Source: Myxococcales bacterium (GTDB lineage: Bacteria; Myxococcota_A; UBA9042). From it: a DNA stretch of 47,401 nucleotides. Below are positions 8,747-16,425 of this stretch, piece after piece; position 1 is the first letter of the stretch, and every line of letters begins with the position of its first letter. The stretch is from assembly GCA_009692425.1 (NCBI GenBank), contig SHZF01000036.1:1-47401 (forward strand). The letters run 5' to 3'. The notes under the pieces were generated by a model. The model ran no database searches, was not told the origin of the DNA, and worked only from the letters and a program-made list of their open reading frames with translations. Both the position numbers and the translations under genes were made by a program.

Positions 8747-10527
8747 TGCGTGGTCGATGCGGGTCAATCGTGGTGGGGCTCGTGCTGGCCGCAGGCGTGG
8801 CTCCGGGCAGCGCCATCGCGCAGACCGTGCGGGTCGTGCCGCCCGACATGGCGCCGGTGCTAGAACGCATGTTCCCGCCGGGTGCCGCCGACCAGCCCGC
8901 AGGGATGGAATTCCTGGGCGTGCGCGTCGAGCGGGACCGCGTCGTCGTCCAACTCCGCCCCGGCGCGACGGCGGCGCCGATCGAGGTCGCGCTCGCGGCG
9001 GGTGCCAGCGAATCGACGCTGCCGTTTGCGTTGGCGGACCCCGCGGCGCCGGACCCGCTCGGCCATGCGGCGGCGGTGCTGGCGTTGGCGAATGCGCGCG
9101 GAGCCTCCTTTCGTTGGCTCGTCGCAGGTGCGGACCCCGGTGTCGCAGCGGGTGCCCAGGGGACCGCGGCCGGGTCACGGGGCTCCGCAGCGCCCATCGA
9201 CCTGCCGGGCCTCGCGACTTTTGATGCCGCGTGGGCGGCCGGCGACGACTCGCGCGCTGCCGTGGTGCTTGCCACGCTCCGACAAGCTTGGCCCCCCGAA
9301 CGCACAGACCCCCACCTCGCCTGGGAACTCGCCGTACGCTTGGAGAGCCGCGCGGATTCGACCGGCGCACGCGACTACCTCCACGCGGCACAGCAGCGGC
9401 TTGCGGCTGCGGCTCCGCGGGCAGATGTAAGCGACGGGCGCGTGCGGGCCGCCGTGCAGTACGCGCTGGGGGACGAAGCCGGCGCGCGGGCCACGCTGGC
9501 CACGTGCGTCGCGACCACGCGCGCGAGCCCCACCCGCTGCGGGCTCGACGCGCTGGCGACGCTCGCCGAAGCGCGCCGCGACTGGTCTGCCGCGGCTCGC
9601 CTGCGCGACGAGATGCTGGGCGATGGCGCCGGGGCTGACGCGGGCACGCTCGCCGCCCGCGCCGCATTGGCGGGTCGGCTCGGCGATCTCAATGGCGAGC
9701 GCCGCTGGGCCGAGCGCGCCGTGCAGCGCAGCCCGGACGACCCGGGCGCTCTCACGATGGCCGCGTCGGTCGCCTTTCGCGCGGGCGCCTTCGAAGACGC
9801 CATGCGCAGTTACGAGCGGCTGTACCGGCTCGACCCCCAGCGCCCCGGGACGCTCGGGCACCTGTCGGGCGTGTTCAACCGGATGGGCGGCGCGGCACGC
9901 ACGGGCACCACCGACGGCAAGGACTATGCCCGCGTGGTCGAAGGGCTGCGCGTGCGGGCCGTGGGAGGCGACATCGTGGCGCGCTTCTTGTTGGCGGTCG
10001 CCAAGTTCTACGAGCAGCGCTTCGATGACGCCATCGCCGATTTGACCACCCTGGCGCGCGACCTGCCGCACGAGGCGCGCGTGCCCATCTACCTGGCGAT
10101 GGCGCACCACTGGCTGGGCAATGCTACTGAAGCAGAGCGGTTTTCAGCCGAGGCCGTGCGCATTGGCCCCGCCGACCCCGACGTGTACTACGTGCGCTCG
10201 CAGGTGCGGCGGGCGCGCGACCCGCATGCCGCGGCCGACGACCTCGAGCGCTACATCCGCATGAGCGAACACGACGGCGCCATCCACTTTCGGGACAAGA
10301 CCGAGCGCGTGCGCAAGGAACTCGACGCGCTGCGGCGGGGCGAACTGCCGCCGGCGTGGGACCATCCCGGTGGCCCGGAGGCTGTCGAGCGGCTGCGGGG
10401 TCCCGGTCGGCTGGCGCTGGTGGGCGGCGCCGTCATCGCGCTGGTGGGCGGGCTGTGGTGGTTGCGGCGGCGCGGCGCGCGACGTGGTCCACACAGCAGC
10501 GATCAGGCCACATCCGCCAAGTCTTGA
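8746..10527 (+). CDS. Exported tetratricopeptide-repeat protein with C-terminal membrane anchor
   Basis: 593 residues. A signal peptide is followed by an Ala-rich N-terminal domain, then several TPR-like helical pairs: the clearest are at about residues 300-420 (ERRWAERAVQRSPDDPGAL; AFEDAMRSYERLYRLDPQRP) and 400-520 (HHWLGNATEAERFSAEAVRI). One hydrophobic helix near 553-572, followed by Arg residues, should anchor the C-terminus in the membrane with most of the protein outside the cytoplasm. The start overlaps the reductase large-subunit stop (TGATG), with GGGGAG six bases upstream. Its last 25 bases overlap the end of the convergent ferritin-like gene. Function unknown; TPRs suggest a scaffold role. 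Confidence 0.82.
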   Translation: MRGRCGSIVVGLVLAAGVAPGSAIAQTVRVVPPDMAPVLERMFPPGAADQPAGMEFLGVRVERDRVVVQLRPGATAAPIEVALAAGASESTLPFALADPAAPDPLGHAAAVLALANARGASFRWLVAGADPGVAAGAQGTAAGSRGSAAPIDLPGLATFDAAWAAGDDSRAAVVLATLRQAWPPERTDPHLAWELAVRLESRADSTGARDYLHAAQQRLAAAAPRADVSDGRVRAAVQYALGDEAGARATLATCVATTRASPTRCGLDALATLAEARRDWSAAARLRDEMLGDGAGADAGTLAARAALAGRLGDLNGERRWAERAVQRSPDDPGALTMAASVAFRAGAFEDAMRSYERLYRLDPQRPGTLGHLSGVFNRMGGAARTGTTDGKDYARVVEGLRVRAVGGDIVARFLLAVAKFYEQRFDDAIADLTTLARDLPHEARVPIYLAMAHHWLGNATEAERFSAEAVRIGPADPDVYYVRSQVRRARDPHAAADDLERYIRMSEHDGAIHFRDKTERVRKELDALRRGELPPAWDHPGGPEAVERLRGPGRLALVGGAVIALVGGLWWLRRRGARRGPHSSDQATSAKS

Positions 10528-12041
10528 GGGCGCACCTTGGGCAGCAGCGCAGGCGCGTCGGGGGTCGTTGCGGCTTCACCCGCCAGCAGTCGCGCCGCAC
10601 ACGGCCGCACCACTTCGGCCAACACGGCCGCAGCAATCCGATCCGCGCCACCTGCCGGCAAACGCCCCCATGCCATGCGCGCGCTGTCCGGCACCCCGGC
10701 CAGCCCGGTGTCGCGCCCGGGGTCGTACGGCGGCTCGCGTGTGGCGTCGGCAAACGCCGTGCGCACAGCCGACTGGACCGCGGGCTCGCCCTGGCGCCAT
10801 GCCCACGCCACGAAGCGCCAAGCCAATTCTGCGTGGTTCGCCTCGTCCTCGGCGACGGCCCGCAGCGCTGCACGCAAACCCGCGTCTCGTGTCGTGCGGG
10901 CCGTCGCGGCTGCCTGGGCCGCCGCCAGCGTCTCGCCCACGCAACCTTCGCGCACCGCCGCTGCGGCTGCTTCGGCAAGGTCGCGCACGGTCATCCCGCG
11001 CAGGTCCAGCGCGCCCGGGCCGAGCGCCCGCCCATCGAGGCGTTGCGCGACGCCGAAGCACAGTTCTGCGTGGCCCACTTCGTCGCGCACCGCGGTCGCC
11101 GCCGCCCGCACGAGATCGGCGGGAGCGCCGCACGCCGCGAGTTCCAGTCCGAAGCGCTGAAAACTCGCGATGGCCGCGTGCTCGTCCAGCCCATCCCGCC
11201 GCCACGCGTCGGCAAGCGCAGCGACTTGCGCCGACGTCAGCGTGGGCTCTTGCACTGGCATCGGCATTTGCGCCGCGTGCACGCCAAGCCAGTCTGCGGA
11301 CGCGACCAGCGCGGCGACGCGAGTTTCACCATCGACGACCAGGGGCCGGCCGCAGCAGGCACCCGTGCAGTACCAGTAGCAGCACTTGTCGCCTTGCAGC
11401 AGAGGTTGGCCGACGGCTGCGTTGCAGCAACTGTTCTTGACGAACTCGACGTGCGGGCAGCCGTCGGGCGGCAGTGGGCCGTCGTACTTCTTGGGCGTGC
11501 CGTCGCCGCCGAAGGGTGGGTTCTCGATGTTGGCCTTCAACTGTTCGGCGCTGTAGCAGACCTGCGTGGCCTGGCCGAACGTGCACAGGCCGGCACCGTC
11601 AGCGGCGCTCGCATCCACGCTCGCCACGTCGGCCGGGCCGGCATCCGCCGGGCTCACTGCATCGACAAGCGCATCGGGCTTGGCGTTCGCGGCAGCATCA
11701 AGGGGTGCCGGACCGGCGTCCTTCGCATCGCTGGTCGCTGCCGCATCGACGGGGACGGAGGCATCGACTGGCCCGGGCGCATCGGCGCGCACGGCGACAT
11801 CGGCACGCCCTGGGGTGTCGATGGTGGGGGCGTCTGTGCCCGTCGCGGCATCGGTGCCCGGTCCCGTGTCTGCGCTCGCGGCCGTTTCGGCGCTCCCTGC
11901 TGCATCGGCCTGCGCGGCCGTCTCAGTGGCGGCGGCGTCCATCGCTGCGGCCGGGGTCGCCGGCGGAGGTGCGGCGCACGCGGGAATGGCAAACCCCAGC
12001 GCGGCCAGGATGCGGTTGCGCAGGTTCGATGAGTCACGCAT
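10503..12041 (-). CDS. Ferritin-like domain lipoprotein
   Basis: 512 residues. Signal peptide with a plausible lipobox (FAIPAC, Cys22), then a long Asp/Ala/Thr-rich linker to about residue 150. A cysteine-rich patch at about 155-235 follows (GLCTFGQATQVC, NSCCNAAVG, KCCYWYCTGACCG). The C-terminal half is a ferritin-like four-helix fold with paired carboxylate/His motifs typical of diiron binding: DEHAAIASFQRF, RDEVGHAELCF, REGCVGE and EDEANHAELAW. Such domains could bind iron or act as oxidases; which is unknown. The protein is presumably displayed at the outer membrane. Same strand as the PHP metallohydrolase gene, 67 bases downstream of it. The Cys-rich patch might bind another metal (inference). 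Confidence 0.8.
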   Translation of the reverse strand: MRDSSNLRNRILAALGFAIPACAAPPPATPAAAMDAAATETAAQADAAGSAETAASADTGPGTDAATGTDAPTIDTPGRADVAVRADAPGPVDASVPVDAAATSDAKDAGPAPLDAAANAKPDALVDAVSPADAGPADVASVDASAADGAGLCTFGQATQVCYSAEQLKANIENPPFGGDGTPKKYDGPLPPDGCPHVEFVKNSCCNAAVGQPLLQGDKCCYWYCTGACCGRPLVVDGETRVAALVASADWLGVHAAQMPMPVQEPTLTSAQVAALADAWRRDGLDEHAAIASFQRFGLELAACGAPADLVRAAATAVRDEVGHAELCFGVAQRLDGRALGPGALDLRGMTVRDLAEAAAAAVREGCVGETLAAAQAAATARTTRDAGLRAALRAVAEDEANHAELAWRFVAWAWRQGEPAVQSAVRTAFADATREPPYDPGRDTGLAGVPDSARMAWGRLPAGGADRIAAAVLAEVVRPCAARLLAGEAATTPDAPALLPKVRPQDLADVA

Positions 12042-12108
12042 AAGGTCGCCCTCTTCGCAATTCCTTGATCAATTGCCGCTGCGCCCGCCGCCGCGTCTGG
12101 CCAGCCGG

Positions 12109-15100
12109 TCAGTGCTCGAGTTCGTGCTTCTCGAATTCAGCGCGCAGGTGCGGCCATGCCGCGCGCAGCGAGGCAAACACGGGCAGGCCGAAGCCTCGAC
12201 GCTGCCACGCCCCACTGGGAACCGCGCCATGCGGGGGCGGCGGCGGGGGCGGCGAGGGCGGCGGCGGCACGGCCTTCGGCACGCGCGGCAGTGCCGTCTT
12301 GTCGTAGCCGCCGCCATCCTGATCGACGTAGATCGGATTGGTGAACGCAAACGGCTCCGCGCTGCGCTCCGACACCAACGCCACCGGCAGCTTCGACTTG
12401 CCATGAACCGTCACGACGAACCATGCGTCGGCTTTGACTTCCTCGACGAACGTCACGACCTTGACCCAGCGCTTGGCCCCCGGCTCGACGCCCGGCTTGA
12501 GGTCGCTGGCTGGTTCGAGCACGAAATCGGTGCGCTGGCGCGGCTTGGGCGGTGTCTTGTTCGCCTCGCCCGGTTTCGGCACCGTCGTCGTGACATCGCG
12601 CAGCAACTCGACGGCGCCGAACGGCATCCATTCGGGAGCCTGAACCTCGACCTCGATTGTCACCGCTGTGGCTCCCGCCGGCAGCTTCAGCGTGTCGCCG
12701 ACGAGGGCCGTGGCCACGCCGGGGGCCGCCACCTTGACCCGCACGAACGGCCCGTTCGTCCCGACGGCGCGGCCCGCGTTGACGTCCCGCGCGAACAGCC
12801 GCCCATCGAAGCCCGTCACCGTCGCAGGCGCCGTCATCCGCACCCAGGTGCGCGGCCCGCCCGATTGCGACGACGTCCAACTGTGCGTGTCGGAGACTGC
12901 CGTGCCGGTCCAGCGGATGCCGCGCGACAGCAGCGTCATCCACCAGGCGCCGTTGATGGAGAACCGATCGGTGCCGTAGCCGTTGAGCAATTCGATAGCG
13001 GTGAAGCTGGTCGAGAACAACCCCGTGTCCATGCCGGGCTTGAATCCGCCGGGCACGGGCGGCATCCGGAACGCGGTCGGGTCGGCGAACGTCTTGCCCG
13101 TCAGCGCATCGAACTCGACCACCTTGAGGTAGCCGCCGTCGGGGTGATTGATCTGCGCCACGCGGTCGGGGTCGCCGCCCAGCAGCACCTTGGCGATCTG
13201 GTCTGGCGTCAGGTTGGGGCCCGCGCCACCGCCCCAGTCCGGCGCACCGCCATTGACGTCCGAGACCTGCACCGGCAGCGGAAAGCCATTGAAGTGGCCG
13301 TAGTCGAAGGTGGTCAACTCGACCCCCGGGATCGACGCCAAGAGACTGCCTCCGCCCGCCAGCGCGATCACCGGCGCGAAGTCCGTGATGAAGTCATGAT
13401 CGGTGCTGACGACCACATCGACGCCCTCGCCCAGGAACGACAGGATGCGGTCGAGGTTGGGCACCGGCGCGTCGGGCGAGTTGATGGCGTGCACGTGGAA
13501 GTCGCCCGACAGCCAGCCTGCCGTGTCGATCACCTTGTACAGCGTCGCAGCCACGTTGACGCTGGTCTGCGGCGTCGCTCCGCCAATAGCGGTCGCGGAG
13601 TCCGGCACCACCACCACCTGGCCGCCCGTGGCCGCCGCATCCTGGGGCCACAGCGAGTACGTCGGGCCGCGGGCGACGGAGACCCGGTACGTGCCGGGAG
13701 CCAACCGAACGTCCAGCTTGCCGGACGGCGGAACGAATTCGATGGTCGCGATATCAGTGGCCTTCTTGTCGAACGTGATGTCGCGGTGCTGCGATTCCGG
13801 GGTGTCGGGGCACGGGCCGACGCATTTCACGGTGACCTTCGCGGGCAGGGGTTCGCCTGCCGCTCCCACCACCGTCAGCAACAGGTGGCCTTCGCGCGAA
13901 AACACTGCGTCCTTGGCGGCCACCGACTTGCCCGCCGGCACCTCGATGCTCGGCACCGTGACTTGCTGGCGGCCGGGCGCATCCGCCGAAAACGAATACG
14001 TTCCAGGAGGAACGGCGCCGCCGAAGTGGCCGTCCTTGTCGGTGACGAACTGGGTGCGCGCCCGCTTGGCCCCATCGAGCGCAGACAGCCGCACACCGGC
14101 GATGCCCTTGCCATCCACATCGACCGCGCGGCCAGTGACCTTGCCGGTCGGCACCCCACGCGCCTGCCACAACGGACCCGTCAACGTCGACAGGTCGCCG
14201 CTGCCGACGACGACCTCGTGGCGCGTTGTCGCGATCTGCCCGGGCGCCACCCGGAAAGCCCCCGACTTCTTTGCGAACTCCTCCTTGCTGGACAAAAGCA
14301 GGCCCATCGGGTCCGTCGTACCGAACAGCGTGCCCGCGACGCCGCTGATTGCGAGGTACGACCCGCCCGGCCCGCCTGCGATGGGAGCGGGCGACAGCAT
14401 GTGGCTCGACTGCTCGCCGCGAAATGCAATAAACTCCATCGGTTCTGCCGCCAGCCCGCCGTAGCCGAAGCCCTTCAGCGACGAGAGCGGGTTGTAGAAC
14501 TGCACCGCGCCGCCCGAGTCGATCAGTTCGCCGACCTCGGTGACGACCGGTGCGCTGCCGTCGTTGCGAAAGGCCGTCAGCACCGTCATCACGGGCGAAT
14601 CCGGGCGCAGCACGAAGTAGCGCGTGATCGTCAGCGGCAGGTCTTCGTCGGCGTCGACCGGCAGGTCGATCTCGCCTCCCACGAAGCCCGCGATCAGGCC
14701 TTGGAGGTGGATGAAGTCGTCGACCGTGTCTTCGCCCGTCACGGCCAGCACGGCGGCGCCGCCGTCCTTGCCCGAACGCAGGATGTCGAAGCGCACGGGC
14801 CGCAGCGTGCGGCCGAGGTGGAAAAACAAGCACTGTTCGCCGAGCGCGTCCTGCCCCTCCATGCCGGCGGGTCGCACGATGTCGGCGTCGAGCACGGTGC
14901 CGCCCCACGGGCACGGGCCGATGTGGCGGTCGTCGCCCTGGATCACGTAGCGCACGGAGCCGTTGCCGATTGCGAAGTCGCCGAGCTTGCCCTGGGCTGC
15001 GGGACCGCCGATCAGGTCCGCACCTGCCTCGATGCGCCGCACGTATGCGCCCTTGTGCTGGGTGTCGCCGATGTGCAGCGCGAGGTCGATACCGACCGGG

Positions 15101-15303
15101 TCGCCCGGCTGCGGGGGCGCTTTGGGCACATCGGGCACGCTCGCGACGTCCGGCGCGGCAGCGACGGTATCGGTCGGCGCTGGCGTCTCCTCGGCGCACG
15201 CCGCGAGGCTGGCGACCGCAGCAGCGGCGAGCGCGCAAGGAAACAACAGGCGCGGCGCGCGGGGCGGGCGGGGCTGGGCGGGCGCAGGCTGGGCAGTTCG
15301 CAT
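12109..15303 (-). CDS. CehA/McbA-type PHP metallohydrolase lipoprotein
   Basis: 1064 residues. Arg-containing N-terminus, hydrophobic stretch and lipobox-like SLAAC, then an Ala/Pro/Asp linker. Central region has two carboxypeptidase-regulatory-like beta segments (GKVTGRAVDVDGKGIAGVRL; PAGKVTVKC-type strands). The PHP metal-dependent phosphoesterase core begins near residue 600: SGDFHVHAINS, EGVDVVVSTDHDFITDF, a GVELTT strand and a late VSDTHSW. CehA/McbA are carbamate-insecticide hydrolases of this fold; natural substrates of the many secreted homologues are unknown. The C-terminus has a proline run (about 14 of 17 residues) and a charged tail. Divergent from the FAD-subunit gene with only 67 bases between starts. 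Confidence 0.85.
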   Translation of the reverse strand: MRTAQPAPAQPRPPRAPRLLFPCALAAAAVASLAACAEETPAPTDTVAAAPDVASVPDVPKAPPQPGDPVGIDLALHIGDTQHKGAYVRRIEAGADLIGGPAAQGKLGDFAIGNGSVRYVIQGDDRHIGPCPWGGTVLDADIVRPAGMEGQDALGEQCLFFHLGRTLRPVRFDILRSGKDGGAAVLAVTGEDTVDDFIHLQGLIAGFVGGEIDLPVDADEDLPLTITRYFVLRPDSPVMTVLTAFRNDGSAPVVTEVGELIDSGGAVQFYNPLSSLKGFGYGGLAAEPMEFIAFRGEQSSHMLSPAPIAGGPGGSYLAISGVAGTLFGTTDPMGLLLSSKEEFAKKSGAFRVAPGQIATTRHEVVVGSGDLSTLTGPLWQARGVPTGKVTGRAVDVDGKGIAGVRLSALDGAKRARTQFVTDKDGHFGGAVPPGTYSFSADAPGRQQVTVPSIEVPAGKSVAAKDAVFSREGHLLLTVVGAAGEPLPAKVTVKCVGPCPDTPESQHRDITFDKKATDIATIEFVPPSGKLDVRLAPGTYRVSVARGPTYSLWPQDAAATGGQVVVVPDSATAIGGATPQTSVNVAATLYKVIDTAGWLSGDFHVHAINSPDAPVPNLDRILSFLGEGVDVVVSTDHDFITDFAPVIALAGGGSLLASIPGVELTTFDYGHFNGFPLPVQVSDVNGGAPDWGGGAGPNLTPDQIAKVLLGGDPDRVAQINHPDGGYLKVVEFDALTGKTFADPTAFRMPPVPGGFKPGMDTGLFSTSFTAIELLNGYGTDRFSINGAWWMTLLSRGIRWTGTAVSDTHSWTSSQSGGPRTWVRMTAPATVTGFDGRLFARDVNAGRAVGTNGPFVRVKVAAPGVATALVGDTLKLPAGATAVTIEVEVQAPEWMPFGAVELLRDVTTTVPKPGEANKTPPKPRQRTDFVLEPASDLKPGVEPGAKRWVKVVTFVEEVKADAWFVVTVHGKSKLPVALVSERSAEPFAFTNPIYVDQDGGGYDKTALPRVPKAVPPPPSPPPPPPPHGAVPSGAWQRRGFGLPVFASLRAAWPHLRAEFEKHELEH

Positions 15304-15370
15304 GGCGCGAGAAGGTACGCGGCCGACGTCCCCCACACAAGCGCAGTTTCCAGCCCCGGGGCGTTCGCCT

Positions 15371-16396
15371 ATGCTGCCGCCGATGCTGCGACTGCCTGCC
15401 CTCGACGTGCACCAACCCGCCAACCTGGCCGACGCACTCGCCCTGCGCGAACAGCTTGGCCCCGGCGCGCGCTGGGTTGCCGGCGGCACCGACTTGCTGC
15501 CCAACCTGAAGCTGCACATGGTCGATGCCGAGCACCTCGTTTCCCTGCGCGCACTTGCCGAACTCCATGGGATCACCGTCGATGCCGCGACGGGCGAACT
15601 CTGCATCGGTGCCGCCACCCGGCTCGCCGACCTCGCCGCGGACCCGGACGTGCTTGCCCACGCGCCGGTGCTTGCGTTTGCCGCGGGGCGCGTGGCCAGC
15701 CCGCAACTGCGCAACATGGGCACGCTCGGCGGCAACCTGTGCCTCGACACGCGCTGCCGCTACATCAACCAGTCCGAACTGTGGCGCGAGGCGCTTGGCG
15801 GTTGCCTGAAATCGCACGGGACGGAGTGCCACGTCGTGCCGGGCGGGCAGGGCTGTGTGGCCGCGCTCTCGTCGGACACCGCACCGGTCCTGATCGTGCA
15901 CGGTGCCGCGATCGATGTGCTCGGGCCCCACGGGGCGAGTCGGTCGGTGGCGGTCGCGGACCTCTACGACACGGACGGCCTGCAGCATGTGCGGCTCGAA
16001 GATGGCGAGGTGCTCGTGCGGGTGCGGGTGCCGCGCCAGCCCGCGACGGCGCGCCATGCCTACCGGAAGTGGGCAGCACGGGCGTCGATCGATTTCCCGC
16101 TCGTGTCGGTGGCACTGCGGCTCGACCTCGCAACAACGGGACTCGATCTGGCCAGCGCGACGGGAACGGCGACGCTTGCCGGCGGGCAACTCGCGGTCGG
16201 CGTGCTCGGACCCCGGCCACGGGTGCTCGACCTCGGGCGGTTCGCGGGTCGACCGGTCGATGAGGCGCTGGCGTTGGAACTCGGCGACTTCGCCTTTGCG
16301 CGCTGCCACCCGCTGCCGAACGTGCCGTACGACGCGGCCTACCGGCGCGAGCGGTTGGCGGTCGAGGTGCGGCGGGCGGTGCGCGGGATGGCGTAG
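15371..16396 (+). CDS. FAD-binding subunit with extra [4Fe-4S] loop, HcrB-like
   Basis: 341 residues; molybdopterin dehydrogenase FAD-binding family. FAD motifs: WVAGGTDLLPNLK near residue 35 and NMGTLGGNLCLDTRC near 115. After that, a loop contains Cys129, 145, 153 and 162 (CRY, CLK, CHV, CVA). The spacings of 16, 8 and 9 equal those I recall for the four [4Fe-4S] ligands in Thauera HcrB (Cys122, 138, 146, 155). This loop is the hallmark separating 4-hydroxybenzoyl-CoA reductase from ordinary xanthine dehydrogenases, and fits the HcrA-like subunit at 6320. The start could also be ATG 15383. Convergent with valS, 29 bases apart. Confidence 0.88.
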   Translation: MLPPMLRLPALDVHQPANLADALALREQLGPGARWVAGGTDLLPNLKLHMVDAEHLVSLRALAELHGITVDAATGELCIGAATRLADLAADPDVLAHAPVLAFAAGRVASPQLRNMGTLGGNLCLDTRCRYINQSELWREALGGCLKSHGTECHVVPGGQGCVAALSSDTAPVLIVHGAAIDVLGPHGASRSVAVADLYDTDGLQHVRLEDGEVLVRVRVPRQPATARHAYRKWAARASIDFPLVSVALRLDLATTGLDLASATGTATLAGGQLAVGVLGPRPRVLDLGRFAGRPVDEALALELGDFAFARCHPLPNVPYDAAYRRERLAVEVRRAVRGMA

Positions 16397-16425
16397 CGGC
16401 GGGTTGCCCGTTGCGTGCCTTGTGA

